From Geobacillus subterraneus (GTDB lineage: Bacteria > Bacillota > Bacilli > Bacillales > Anoxybacillaceae): 64,000 nt of DNA. The notes beneath the pieces were generated by a model. It was given only the letters and a program-made list of their open reading frames with translations. It searched no databases and had not been told where the DNA came from. Shown here in pieces: positions 20,204 through 32,300 of the stretch. Position numbers and translations under genes: made by a program. The stretch lies in assembly GCF_001618685.1 (NCBI RefSeq), contig NZ_CP014342.1, forward strand, positions 2,170,001 through 2,234,000, in the 5' to 3' direction. Position 1 is the first letter of the stretch, and every line of letters starts with the position of its first letter.

Positions 20204-21943
20204 ATGTCCTTTGACGGAGTGTTTACGTACGCCATTGTCGGTGAACTCGAAGAGGCGCTTGCGGGCGGGCGGATCACGAAAATCCACCAGCCGTCGGCGT
20301 ATGAGATCGTGCTGCTTGTGCGCGCCCGGGGCCATAACCATAAAGTGATGCTGTCGGCGCATCCGACGTACGCCCGCGTCCATTTGACAAACGAAACGTA
20401 CAACAACCCATCCGAGCCGCCGATGTTTTGCATGCGGCTGCGCAAACAGTTGGAAGGAAGCGTCATCGAAGCGGTCCGCCAAGTCGATTTTGACCGCATC
20501 ATCGTCATAGACACAAAAGGCCGCGACGAACTCGGCGACGTGCAGACAAAGCGGCTCATCATTGAAGTGATGGGCCGCCATAGCAACATCATCCTCGTTG
20601 ATGCATCGACCGACACGATCATCGACAGCTTGAAACATTTGCCGCCGTCGGTCAACCGCTACCGGACGGTGCTTCCCGGGCATCCGTACGTCGCCCCACC
20701 GACGCACGGCAAGCTGAACCCGCTTGAGGCGACGGAAGAAATGGTGCTGAAAAAAATCGACTTTCACGCCGGCAAGCTCGCCCATCAGCTTGTTTCCGCC
20801 TTCAGCGGCATTTCGCCGCTATTTGCCAATGAGGCGGTGTTCCGCGCTGGACTCGCCAACCGGACGACGCTGCCGAAAAGCTTCCTCGCGCTCATCGATG
20901 ACGTTCGGCGCCGCCGCTTTGCCCCGATGATGTACACGAACGGGGAAAAAGAATGGTTTTACGTTTTGCCGCTTAAGCACTTAAAAATCGAAGGCCAACC
21001 GTTTACGAGTGCAAGCGAGCTATTGGACCGCTTTTATTTCGGCAAGGCCGAGCGCGACCGCGTCAAGCAGCAAGCTCATGACATCGAGCGTCTCATGGCG
21101 AACGAAAAGGCGAAAAACGAGAAAAAGCTCCTAAAGCTCGAACAGACGCTCGAAGAAGCAAAGAAAGCCGACGTTTATCGACTGTACGGCGAACTGCTCA
21201 CCGCCCATTTGTACGCCATAAAGCGCGGCATGACGGAAATCGAGGTCGCAAACTACTACGACGAAAACGGAGGCACCATCACCATTCCGCTCGACCCGCA
21301 AAAATCGCCGTCCGAGAACGCGCAACAGTACTTTCAAAAATACCAAAAAGCGAAAAACTCGTTCGCCGTCGTTCAAGAACAAATCGAGCGGACGAAAGAA
21401 GACATCGCCTATTGCGACACGATTTTAAGCCAGCTTGAAACCGCCTCGCCGAAAGATGTCGAGGAAATCCGCGACGAGCTCATTGAACAAGGCTATTTGC
21501 GCCCGCGCGCGGCGAAAGGAGCAAAAAAGCGCAAACCAACCGCACCCGAGCTTGACCGCTACGTCGCAAGCGACGGCACGGAAATACTCGTTGGCAAAAA
21601 CAACAAACAAAACGATTATCTCACAACAAAGCTGGCCCATAAGGACGATGTTTGGCTGCATGTGAAAAACATTCCCGGCTCGCACGTCGTCATCCGGAAC
21701 AAGCAGCCGTCTGACGAGACGCTCTTGGAAGCGGCGAATCTTGCCGCCTACTTCAGCAAAGCGCGCCATTCCGGCTCCGTGCCTGTCGACTACACGCGCA
21801 TCCGCTATGTAAAAAAACCGAGCGGCGCCAAGCCGGGATTTGTCATTTACGAAAACGAGCAAACGCTCTACGTCACACCGGATGAAGAACTCGTCCGCAC
21901 CATGAAACAGAGGCAAAAAGAACAAGCGGCGAAACGGTCGTAA
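20204..21943 (+). CDS. rqcH: Ribosome-associated quality control factor RqcH (NFACT / FbpA-like, YloA)
   Basis: 579 residues from ATG 20204 (AAAGGTG 7 nt before; reads MSFDGVFTYAI). NFACT-N domain (~1-230) with ALAGGRITKIHQP and an EVMGRHSNI segment, central coiled coil (~270-440, rich in Lys/Glu heptads) and carboxy NFACT-R domain (YLTTKLAHKDDVWLHVK, then GSHVVIR). RqcH binds 50S subunits blocked with peptidyl-tRNA and directs tRNA-Ala to add alanine tails that mark stalled proteins for degradation. Some streptococcal relatives were called fibronectin-binding proteins. It reads opposite to its neighbours, next to yloB, as in B. subtilis. Confidence 0.93.
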   Translation: MSFDGVFTYAIVGELEEALAGGRITKIHQPSAYEIVLLVRARGHNHKVMLSAHPTYARVHLTNETYNNPSEPPMFCMRLRKQLEGSVIEAVRQVDFDRIIVIDTKGRDELGDVQTKRLIIEVMGRHSNIILVDASTDTIIDSLKHLPPSVNRYRTVLPGHPYVAPPTHGKLNPLEATEEMVLKKIDFHAGKLAHQLVSAFSGISPLFANEAVFRAGLANRTTLPKSFLALIDDVRRRRFAPMMYTNGEKEWFYVLPLKHLKIEGQPFTSASELLDRFYFGKAERDRVKQQAHDIERLMANEKAKNEKKLLKLEQTLEEAKKADVYRLYGELLTAHLYAIKRGMTEIEVANYYDENGGTITIPLDPQKSPSENAQQYFQKYQKAKNSFAVVQEQIERTKEDIAYCDTILSQLETASPKDVEEIRDELIEQGYLRPRAAKGAKKRKPTAPELDRYVASDGTEILVGKNNKQNDYLTTKLAHKDDVWLHVKNIPGSHVVIRNKQPSDETLLEAANLAAYFSKARHSGSVPVDYTRIRYVKKPSGAKPGFVIYENEQTLYVTPDEELVRTMKQRQKEQAAKRS

Positions 21944-22110
21944 ACAAAGAATGTCCCTATAGCCATGATTGTCTTGATATGGTAATGTTTCTCCTTGAGA
22001 AACGATTCCGAGAAGCGGTTGCGCGAGTTAAATCCGCCACATCCCGGCCGGAACTTTTTTCAATGTTTAGGATCCGGCGTCGATTCGTAGCATAAACCAT
22101 CCCGCCGCTA

Positions 22111-22134
22111 TGGGGAGCGGCGGGCTCTATTCGT
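22111..22134 (+). terminator. Hairpin downstream of rqcH, possible terminator
   Basis: CCCGCCGCT and AGCGGCGGG form a 9-bp stem around 6 nt. The following CTCTATTCGTT has only a weak T content, so termination is possible but not certain; it lies 170 bp after the rqcH stop. Confidence 0.45.
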
Positions 22135-22143
22135 TACCGCGCG

Positions 22144-22325
22144 TTATTTCACCTGTACGACAATGGAACCCGGCAGCCAGTCATGCCGAATCACCATGAT
22201 CAGCTGCTCCGCGCTCTTCGGCACCTCAAACGTCAACAGCACTTGCGCTTTCCCCGGCGCTTGAATTTCGAATTGACCGATCCAATTCTTGTTTTCGACC
22301 ACCTCTATCTTTTTTGCTCATCTAC
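22144..22325 (-). pseudogene. Carboxy-terminal coding remnant, gene unknown
   Basis: About 57 codons ending at a TAA (22144-22146), reading KIEVVENKNWIGQFEI and later LTFEVPKSAEQL, with host-like codon use. There is no start with a ribosome site and the frame closes at the point where an AT-rich segment begins (22315). The beta-rich ending (QVLLTFEVP...IVVQVK) looks like the last strands of an immunoglobulin-like extracellular domain such as DUF4352, but this is a guess. I read it as the tail of a host gene truncated when the AT-rich segment was inserted. Confidence 0.45.
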
Positions 22326-22327
22326 AG
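22315..22327 (+). repeat. Left copy of a 13-bp inverted repeat bounding the AT-rich segment
   Basis: TGCTCATCTACAG here is the exact reverse complement of 23800-23812. The pair encloses the interrupted membrane-protein gene and the IS982 element. T-rich sequence adjoins both copies. Confidence 0.5.
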
Positions 22328-22407
22328 TTCAATATTGCTTTTTTATTAGGTATGTTATCATCCAAAAAACACACGGAGTATACACAAATAGAAATACATT
22401 ATAGGCT

Positions 22408-23409
22408 ACCCGTGGTGCTAGATAAACTTGAGCAAGCATAAAAATAGCCCTTGCTGGCGGATCTCCTGTAGAATGAAAGTGCGACCTGCCATTCGAAAGG
22501 AGAATCCCCATGCAAGAGCACTTTCATTTTACTACAGATCAAGCAAAGATTCAAAAGCAATATGCCGCCATTTTCGTTTTTGTTTCTGCTCAACTTTCAT
22601 GCATTCAGGTGCATCTTCATCGTCGAAATCGCCATTTGGTCAAGCAAGAGGACGCTGTCATCATCGCCATTCATCTTTTAGGAAAGCTGCTCGGTTTTAC
22701 TTCTGAACGGGCGTGGTATCGTTTTGTCACGGGAAATTTGTTCACAAACGGCTCGTTTCTTGAACGCTCCCGATACAACCGCCGTTGCCGGGCGCTTGGC
22801 TTCGCTATCAAATGGATCCGCCATGAGCTGGCAAAACGCGGCCAACATCATGCCTATGCCGTCGTGGACAGCTTGCCGCTCCCATTGTGCCATACGGCAA
22901 GAATGCATCGCGTCAAACGGTTTCAAGAGATCGCCGACATCGGGTATTGCGCTTCCAAAAAGCAATGGTACTACGGGTTGAAGCTGCACCTTCAAGTGAC
23001 CGATCAAGGGCTGCCGATGGGGTATGTGGTGACGGAAGCATCTTGCCACGATCGAATCGCAGCCGAAAGCGTGATGACTCAAATTCCTCATCCCTATAAC
23101 TTTGGGGACAAAGGATTCATTAGCCGTGACTTGCAAAAAAGGCTGTACGAAGAATACCAAATGGCGCTTTGGACTCCGTCTCGAAAAAACCAGAAACATC
23201 GTGCGTCTGAGACATGGGAGCAGTGGATCCAACAAAAACGCAAAGTGATCGAGACGGTGTTCTCGGTTCTGGTTGACCACTATCGCATCACGGGGATCCG
23301 AGCCAATTCGATTATCGGATTTGAAGTGGCGTTAGACGGTATATTGTTAGCCTATTCCCTGGTTACACTTGGGCTAGTTGAGCGCTAAAGCTCAACTAGC
23401 ACCACGGGT
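22408..23409 (+). mobile_element. IS982-family insertion sequence, complete (1002 bp)
   Basis: Terminal inverted repeats ACCCGTGGTGCTAG (left) and CTAGCACCACGGGT (right) flank a single transposase gene. Direct repeats TATAGGCT are present at 22400-22407 and 23410-23417, an 8-bp target duplication. IRs starting with ACCC and 7-9 bp duplications are typical of IS982. The perfect duplication and intact transposase suggest a recent, possibly active copy. Confidence 0.88.
22510..23388 (+). CDS. IS982-family transposase
   Basis: 292 residues; AAAGGAG 8 nt before the ATG. A DDE transposase of the IS982 type: YAVVDSLPLPLCH gives the first Asp, YYGLKLHLQVTDQGLP the characteristic central motif, then FGDKGFIS (second Asp) and RKVIETVFSVL with the Glu near residue 245. 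No frameshift or internal stop. It cuts and joins DNA at the element ends. The reverse strand of the gene is open for 200 codons, but that is only a codon-bias shadow. Confidence 0.9.
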   Translation: MQEHFHFTTDQAKIQKQYAAIFVFVSAQLSCIQVHLHRRNRHLVKQEDAVIIAIHLLGKLLGFTSERAWYRFVTGNLFTNGSFLERSRYNRRCRALGFAIKWIRHELAKRGQHHAYAVVDSLPLPLCHTARMHRVKRFQEIADIGYCASKKQWYYGLKLHLQVTDQGLPMGYVVTEASCHDRIAAESVMTQIPHPYNFGDKGFISRDLQKRLYEEYQMALWTPSRKNQKHRASETWEQWIQQKRKVIETVFSVLVDHYRITGIRANSIIGFEVALDGILLAYSLVTLGLVER

Positions 23410-23799
23410 TATAGGCTATTTCTGGCTCCGCCATATATATTATTTTATCTACTCCAAAACTGATTCCCCAATATATTATTACGACAATAAAATAGGCTAT
23501 GGCATGAAGGAGAAATGATATAACAACATTCCTTTGATTGAATCTTTGTAATACATAGTCTATAAGTAAAGAGATCGGTATACCGAATAAAATAACTAAC
23601 GGAAGCACACATATAGAGTAGATTAAGGACTTGATAAGAACTTCGAATAGTCCCTCTACAATATTTAATTCGTTTGATACGATTCCACCTTTGGACTCAA
23701 TTAGATAATATAAAAAACCTGAATTGATTGAGGTTAGTATTCCTGATATCACTTTGATCTTTATATCCCTAAACAATGAAATCCTCCTTATCTTACAGT

Positions 23800-23812
23800 C
23801 TGTAGATGAGCA
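23800..23812 (-). repeat. Right copy of the 13-bp inverted repeat
   Basis: CTGTAGATGAGCA, reverse complement of 22315-22327. It sits just upstream of the ribosome site of the split membrane-protein gene. The pair may be the ends of a small mobile cassette, without an identified transposase. Confidence 0.45.
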
Positions 23813-23838
23813 TTTTTCATTACAGTCATTTCCATTCC

Positions 23839-23978
23839 CTAAGAGACAAACAGGGTACCTCCCATAGTCATCAAGTCATCACTAGTTCGATTGACTTTGT
23901 CCGTTCTATCGCCATTTCCGTCATCATCGAAGGCGATGGAAGTCCCGTTCGCCAATAACACATGACAAAAGCGCGAAC
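23839..23978 (-). pseudogene. Short coding remnant with Asp-rich loop, interrupted by IS1634 element
   Basis: About 46 codons open to a TAG at 23839-23841, reading VLLANGTSIAF, then the acidic DDDGNGDRTDKVN and a short tail MGGTLFVS. The Asp-rich loop resembles calcium-binding loops. The upstream end is cut by the IS1634-family element; across the target site the frame would run into the pyrE end in another frame, so the true start is lost or the ORF is fortuitous. Function unknown. Confidence 0.3.
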
Positions 23979-25865
23979 CTCACATTTCGCACCCTAACAA
24001 GGTCAAAACAAAGGATTTTTTATTTAGTTTTTCAGAATAACTTTTTGACCAACACAACGAGCGATGGCAATCCTTTTTTTACCATCGCTGGTCGTTCCGT
24101 ATCACGTTACACGTAGATGCTCTCATCCATGCCCAATCCCTGCAGAATCCTTCGCTGATCAGGGGTAAGGGAGCGATCCAGTGAGCGTTGGATGCGCCCA
24201 TCCGGCAGCTTGAACAGGACGACGTTCACATATTGAAACAGCTGAAAAATCGCCTGTCCCGTCGGCCGGGTCAGCTTGCGGCCTCCAGGACCCTTCAACG
24301 GGTGTTCTGGAGTAATAAACTGACGCACTCGGCGCTGAAAAACGCGGTAAATCGCCAAGGCCAACAGAAACAAATAGCCTAATACTGCGACCCGTTCTGG
24401 TTTTTTGACGTAAATCTCATCCGTGAAAAACGGATCTTTCAAAAAAGCGAAGTTCATTTCCACCGAGATCTGCCCTTTATACAGCTTCAAGATCTCTTGG
24501 GCATCCATGGGTTGGCCCTTCCATTCCTTCGGAACGGTCGTGACAAGGACAAACCGGGACGCTTTCCGTCTTGCCTGTTCCCACGCGTCTTGGTCGAATT
24601 CGACGTCAAGGTGCAAGAAATACAGCGTCTCCACCTCGGGTTCCGCCCCTTTTTTCGGCCGTCCGCGCCGTTTTTTCAGGCGTACGGTCTCTTCGACCGC
24701 GGCCTCAACCCGATGAAACCGGGGGCGAAGGGACGCCTTGAGGGACGCCAAGGCTTGTTCGGCATCTTCCCGGCAGGAGAAGGGGTGACGCTCCCAACGG
24801 GCTTGTTCCTCGCGAAGAAGCTCCGCTTCTTTGGTTCGTTCTTTTTCAAGCGTCTTTCCTTTTCGCTGGTCGAGCGCGCTCGATTCAACAACGATCAGCC
24901 GAACGGGGTGGCCTTCATACGTCGAGGCCGTTTCCCATACCCGGTACGTGGCGCCGTTTCTCTCCGCCAACGTAAAGGGATCGCTCCACGTCGTGTCCTC
25001 AGCATCCGCTTCGGCCAGCGCGGTTTTCACGATCCGGAGCGACGAAGGGCCTCTGGTGATCAAAAAGGCGTTGGCCGCTTTGGTTTGCGCCAGGGTCTCT
25101 TTCGTCATCGCGGCGGAATCGGCCACGTAAATCCATTCGTCTTCGATTTTGGCCTGCTTCAGCTGTTCATGGACACGAGACAGCACCTCGGGATTCCATG
25201 TTTTATCGGGCAGGTTGCCATCGTGCACATCGCCGTAAAACGGGATGCCGTCCTCGTTGCCGACCAGTCCGAAACCGATCTGTTTTTGCCAACGATGATG
25301 GCGGTTGTAGCCATGTGTGATTTGTAAGGCCTCTAACGAGGCCGATTCATACGCGCCGTAAACGGTCTTGTCCGTCGTATCGGCGTGGAAGGCTCGGAGG
25401 GAAAGGCCTTCTTTGCGATAAATATGAATCAAGCAAGTGCTGATGACGTTGTGAATGCCAGCCTCATACAGGCGATCGAGATGACGGGCCAACGCATCGT
25501 CGTTCAACCAGGAAGGATGGAGATCGGGACGGATGAGTTTCTCACAATCGACCTCCTGAGCCCAATGTTCCAAGTGAACAAGGGCTTGCCGGCCGTCAAA
25601 CACATTGTAGAGGATGGCCTGAACGGCATCGCTGACTCGCGTTTGGCACTGCGGATCGACGGGCACGAGATGGTCAATCAATTGAGGCAGACCCAGTTTC
25701 TTGAATAGGGCACTTATTATATTCAAATAAGAATTGCGATAGACCTTTTTGACTTGAACGTTCATAAGAGAAAAACTCCTTTACGTTCCTTGTGTGTCAA
25801 GGATTCATTCGACATCGGAACGAAAAAATCCTCCCGATTTTCGTCGAGAGGGTGCGAAATGTGAG
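23979..25865 (-). mobile_element. IS1634-family (IS4-like) insertion sequence, complete (1887 bp)
   Basis: Perfect 17-bp terminal inverted repeats CTCACATTTCGCACCCT at both ends, and GCGAAC direct repeats at 23973-23978 and 25866-25871 (6-bp target duplication). One intact transposase gene. Inserted ~32 bp beyond the pyrE stop, so it may have removed or displaced the normal end of the pyr operon. Intact ends point to recent insertion. Confidence 0.88.
24107..25765 (-). CDS. IS1634-family transposase
   Basis: 552 residues. Amino-terminal DUF4277-type region (LGLPQLIDHLVPVD), then a DDE core: AFHADTTDKTVYG (first Asp), VADSAAMTK (second Asp), and YKGQISVEMNFAFLKDP with the YREK-like Tyr/Glu signature of IS4-type enzymes. 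A basic KKRRGRPKKG insert lies near residue 370. No frameshift. Codon use is similar to the host, consistent with a Geobacillus-resident element. Confidence 0.9.
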   Translation of the reverse strand: MNVQVKKVYRNSYLNIISALFKKLGLPQLIDHLVPVDPQCQTRVSDAVQAILYNVFDGRQALVHLEHWAQEVDCEKLIRPDLHPSWLNDDALARHLDRLYEAGIHNVISTCLIHIYRKEGLSLRAFHADTTDKTVYGAYESASLEALQITHGYNRHHRWQKQIGFGLVGNEDGIPFYGDVHDGNLPDKTWNPEVLSRVHEQLKQAKIEDEWIYVADSAAMTKETLAQTKAANAFLITRGPSSLRIVKTALAEADAEDTTWSDPFTLAERNGATYRVWETASTYEGHPVRLIVVESSALDQRKGKTLEKERTKEAELLREEQARWERHPFSCREDAEQALASLKASLRPRFHRVEAAVEETVRLKKRRGRPKKGAEPEVETLYFLHLDVEFDQDAWEQARRKASRFVLVTTVPKEWKGQPMDAQEILKLYKGQISVEMNFAFLKDPFFTDEIYVKKPERVAVLGYLFLLALAIYRVFQRRVRQFITPEHPLKGPGGRKLTRPTGQAIFQLFQYVNVVLFKLPDGRIQRSLDRSLTPDQRRILQGLGMDESIYV

Positions 25866-25903
25866 GCGAACCATCCTTTGGTCCGCGCTCCTCTTTTTCT
25901 CTT

Positions 25904-26527
25904 TTAGCTCCCCCACTCCTCCGGATTCTCCCGCCATTTTCGCAATGTCGCCAGATCGTGTTCGCTGACGGCGCCAAGGCGAACGGCCGTTTCGATGAGG
26001 GTGTTGTAGTCCGTAAGCGTGTAGGCAGGCAAATTCTCTTCGGCAAACGCCTGTTTCGCTTTTTCGAGCCCGTATGTGAAAATGGCGGCGACGCCCAGCA
26101 CCTCGCAGCCCGCCTCTTTCAAGGCGCGGACGGCCGCAAGCGAGCTGCCGCCCGTCGAGATCAAGTCTTCGATAACGACCACGCGCTGGCCCGGTTCGGC
26201 TTTGCCTTCAATTTGTTTTCCTTTGCCGTGCGCTTTCGCCTGGCTGCGGACGTAGCACATCGGCAGCTCAAGCCGCTCGCTCACCCAGGCGGCGTGCGGG
26301 ATGCCGGCGGTCGCTGTGCCGGCGATGAGATCTGCCTCAGGGAAATGGGTGCGGATGAGTTCGGCGAGGCCGTCGGCGATCGTGCGGCGCACGTCGGGGT
26401 AAGCGAGCGTCAGGCGGTTGTCGCAATAAATCGGCGATTTCAAGCCCGAAGACCATGTAAACGGCTCGTTCGGCTGCAGGGCGACCGCCCCGATTTGAAG
26501 CAGTTTGGCGGCGATGTCGTGTTTCAT
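25904..26527 (-). CDS. pyrE: Orotate phosphoribosyltransferase
   Basis: 207 residues, [14 protein letters not shown] start, with the PRPP-binding [13 protein letters not shown] motif near residue 115-127 and the KSPIYCDNR substrate region. It joins orotate to PRPP to give OMP, the step before PyrF. The ATG at 26527 is normal for the family, but directly upstream is a palindromic element rather than the pyrF end, and no good ribosome site is seen within 15 nt. A TTG at 26557 would add ten residues encoded by the element and also lacks a ribosome site. Expression is therefore probably reduced or altered. Confidence 0.95.
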   Translation of the reverse strand: MKHDIAAKLLQIGAVALQPNEPFTWSSGLKSPIYCDNRLTLAYPDVRRTIADGLAELIRTHFPEADLIAGTATAGIPHAAWVSERLELPMCYVRSQAKAHGKGKQIEGKAEPGQRVVVIEDLISTGGSSLAAVRALKEAGCEVLGVAAIFTYGLEKAKQAFAEENLPAYTLTDYNTLIETAVRLGAVSEHDLATLRKWRENPEEWGS

Positions 26528-26912
26528 CCTATTTCGCGCAGGAGACTCCCACTTCAACGACCAAAGGGAGTAAGTGGGAGAGGAATGCGCGTTCCCCCCT
26601 TTCTTTTGTGTATGATATAATAAAGGCGTGGAGAAAACCGTTCAATAAAGGCACTCCAATCACGGCTACTCGATGTATGGAGTTGGTTACAGGAAACGTT
26701 GTAACCGTAAAACATCGAGCGTAGGTCCGTCTGTTGTGTGTGGAAGCCAAGTACTGCCAACAGACACACCGAGAGAATCGGTAACGATGCAGGCATGACC
26801 TGCGTCGTTGGGTAGTCGTCAACCTGCCCCCTGATGCAACCCCAAGTCAAGGAAGGAGGACGAAGTCCGTTTGCACTTCTGGGGAGTTGCAAGCCCCCAC
26901 TTCAAGCGTTAG

Positions 26913-26931
<19 letters not shown>
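26528..26931 (+). mobile_element. Putative PATE-like non-autonomous IS200/IS605 element between pyrF and pyrE (~404 bp)
   Basis: Both ends carry imperfect palindromes with related arms: left CTCCCACTT/AAGTGGGAG (26536-26544, 26572-26580), right CCCCCACTT/AAGTGGGGG (26894-26902, 26915-26923). The element follows TTCAT, the sort of pentanucleotide IS605 transposases insert behind, and there is no target duplication. It carries a plus-strand -10 (TATAAT, 26616-26621) and an open frame at 26663-26796 (GYSMYGVGYRKRC ... ESVTMQA) that looks like the tail of a tnpB. No transposase or nuclease gene is present. Boundaries are inferred from pyrF and pyrE. Confidence 0.65.
26797..26931 (+). ncRNA. Putative omega/guide RNA scaffold at the right end of the element
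   Basis: After the tnpB-like stop the plus strand forms consecutive hairpins: GGACGAAGTCC (26858-26868), TTGCA/TGCAA (26871-26875, 26888-26892) and the terminal CCCCCACTT/AAGTGGGGG stem. In TnpB systems the RNA covers the tnpB end and element right end and uses the flanking host sequence as guide. Here the guide would be TCTCTCTCTCCTCCG from the pyrF end, which next to TTCAT is the reconstructed empty site. Inference from architecture only. Confidence 0.35.
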
Positions 26932-29326
<2,395 letters not shown>

Positions 29327-29330
<4 letters not shown>

Positions 29331-32300
29331 GACCGCACCAGCCCTTCCGTCATCGCCGTCGTTGAAAACGTCATCGATTCGAGCACTTGCAGCATCGCCC
29401 GGGCCGTATCGAGCGACGTCAAGCACGGGATGCCGTTTTCGACCGCTTCGCGGCGGATGCGGAAGCCGTCGCTTTCCGGCTGCTTTCCTTTCGTCAGCGT
29501 ATTGATGACGACTTGCGCCCTCCCTTGGCGGATGACATCCAAAATGTTCGGTGACGCCGAGTGGATTTTATTGACGACCGTCACCGGAATGCCGGCCGCT
29601 TTCAACGTTTCCGCCGTGCCGTTCGTCGCCAACAGCTGGTAGCCGATGTCGGCAAAGCGGCGCGCCAGCTCGACCGCTTCTTCTTTGTCTTTGTCGGCCA
29701 CCGTCAACAGCACCGCCCCATGCGGCTGGATATGGATGCCCGAGGCGACAAGCCCCTTATAGAGCGCTTTTTCAAACGTCACGTCCTTGCCGATCACTTC
29801 GCCGGTCGATTTCATTTCCGGGCCGAGCGAAATGTCGACGTTGCGCAATTTCGCAAACGAGAACACCGGCACTTTCACGTACACGCCGGGGCGCACCGGG
29901 CAGACGCCCGTCTCATAGCCCATCTCGGCGAGCTTCGTCCCTAAAATGGCTTTCGTGGCGAGATTCGCCATCGGCACGCCGGTGATTTTGCTTAAAAACG
30001 GCACCGTGCGGCTTGAGCGCGGGTTCACTTCCAAGACGTAGACATCGCTTCCCGAGACGACAAACTGAATGTTCAACAGCCCGACAATATGCAGCCCGCG
30101 CGCCAGTCGGATCGTGTAATCCGCGATCTTGTCGATCACTTCCGCGCTTAATGTCTGGGGCGGGTAGACGGCAATCGAATCGCCGGAATGGACGCCGGCC
30201 CGCTCGATATGTTCCATGATCCCGGGGATGACGACCGTCTCGCCGTCGGCGATGGCATCGACTTCGACTTCCTTGCCAGTGATGTAGCGGTCGACAAGCA
30301 CTGGGTGCTGTGGATTGACGCGCACGGCGTGTTCCATGTAATGAAGCAGCTCGCCGCGATTGTACACGATTTCCATCGCCCGGCCGCCGAGCACGTACGA
30401 CGGGCGGACGAGCACCGGATAGCCGATCTCTTCGGCGATGGCGACCGCTTCTTCGACCGAAACGGCCGTTTTGCCGGCCGGTTTGGGAATGCCGAGTTCG
30501 GAAAGCGCCTGTTCAAATTTGTCGCGGTCTTCGGCGCGGTCCAAATCCTCCAGCGTCGTCCCGAGCAGGCGGACGCCGCGCGCCTCGAGTTCCGCCGCCA
30601 AGTTGATGGCCGTCTGACCGCCGAATTGGACGATGACGCCGATCGGCTGCTCGAGGTCGATGACATGCATCACGTCTTCGGCCGTCAGCGGCTCGAAATA
30701 CAGTTTGTCCGACGTGCTGAAGTCGGTCGAGACCGTTTCCGGGTTGTTGTTGATGATGATCGCCTCATAGCCGGCCTGCTTAATGGCCCAGACGCAATGG
30801 ACGGTCGCATAGTCAAATTCGATCCCTTGGCCGATGCGGATCGGGCCGGAGCCAAGCACGATGACGCTCGGTTTTTCCGTCACGATCGATTCGTTTTCTT
30901 CCTCGTACGTGCTGTAGTAGTACGGCGTTTCCGACGTGAATTCGGCTGCGCACGTATCGACCATTTTGTACACCGGCATGATGCCTCGTTGGCGGCGCAG
31001 CGCGTAAACGTCGCGCTCCGTTTTGTTCCATAACGCCGCTATCGCCGCATCGGAGAAGCCGAGCCCCTTCGCTTTTTTTAACACGTCAAGGTCGCCCGGG
31101 TGGTTTTTCAAGACCGTTTCCATCTCAATAATGTTTTGAATCTTATGCAGGAAAAAGCGGTCGATTTGGCTCCATTCATGCAGCGTCTCCACCGTCACCC
31201 CGCGGCGGAGCGCCTCGGCGATGTAAAAGAGCCGTTCATCGCCCGCCTTGCGGATCCGTTTTTCCATCACGTCGTCGGCGGCCGTTTTCGCCTCGTTCAA
31301 TTCCAGATGATGCACCCCGATCTCGAGCGAACGAACCGCTTTTAACAGCGATTCTTCAAACGTCCGGCCGATCGCCATCACTTCGCCGGTCGCTTTCATT
31401 TGCGTGCCAAGGCGGCGGTTCGCCGATTCAAATTTGTCAAACGGAAAGCGCGGAATTTTCGTGACGACATAATCGAGCGCCGGCTCGAAGCAGGCGTACG
31501 TTTTCCCGGTAACCGGGTTGATCATTTCATCAAGCGTCAACCCGACGGCGATTTTCGCCGCCAGTTTCGCGATCGGATACCCCGTTGCTTTGGACGCCAA
31601 CGCCGACGAGCGGCTGACGCGCGGGTTCACTTCAATGACGTAATAGCGGAAGCTGTCCGGGTCAAGCGCCAGCTGGACGTTGCAGCCGCCTTCGATGCCA
31701 AGCGCGCGGATGATCTTAAGCGACGCGTTGCGGAGCAGCTGGTACTCGCGGTCGCTTAACGTCTGGCTCGGGGCGACGACGATCGAATCACCCGTATGAA
31801 TGCCGACCGGATCGATGTTTTCCATGTTGCAGACGACAATCGCGTTGTCGTTGGCGTCGCGCATCACTTCGTATTCAATCTCCTTGTAGCCGGCGATGCT
31901 CCGTTCAAGCAAGCATTGATGCACCGGACTCAGCTTCAGGCCGGTTGACACAATCTCGACAAGCTCTTCTTCGTTCGTGCAAATGCCCCCGCCCGTGCCG
32001 CCGAGCGTGAACGCCGGACGGACGATGACCGGATAGCCGATTTGTTCGACAAAGGCGTACGCTTCTTCCAAGCTGTGAATAATCGCGCTTTCCGGCACCG
32101 GCTCGCCAAGCTCGTTCATGAGAGCGCGGAACTGTTCGCGGTCTTCCGCCTTTTCGATCGCTTCAAGCTTCGTGCCGAGAATTTCGACGCCGCACTCCTC
32201 GAGCACCCCGGCTTTGGCGAGCTCGACCGCCAAGTTAAGGCCCGTCTGGCCGCCGAGCGTCGGCAAAATCGCATCCGGCCGCTCCTTGCGGATGATGCGG

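Larger units (their letters stand above)
22329..23776 (-). pseudogene. Small four-helix membrane protein gene split by an IS982 element
   Basis: The 5' part (23776 down to 23410) starts at a TTG with GGAGG 6 nt upstream and codes for ~122 residues ending AEPEIAYN before entering the insertion sequence. The 3' part (22407/22399 down to 22329) continues VFLFVYTPCVFWM to a TGA. Removing the insertion and one 8-bp target copy restores one open frame of 145 residues. It has hydrophobic stretches at about 10-25, 48-72, 85-110 and 125-142, so it is probably integral in the membrane. The AT-rich composition differs strongly from the neighbours, which suggests transfer. No family recognised. Confidence 0.75.

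Noticed and set aside
20117-20785. 222-codon minus-strand ORF opposite rqcH
   Set aside because: Mirror frame of a GC-rich gene; no ribosome site, no motifs.
22678-23280. 200-codon minus-strand ORF inside the IS982 transposase gene
   Set aside because: Antisense shadow of a well-supported transposase; no start signal.
26554-26892. 112-codon minus-strand ORF across the pyrF-pyrE element
   Set aside because: No ribosome site or recognisable family; it is antisense to the structured scaffold and the tnpB-like tail, so most likely fortuitous.
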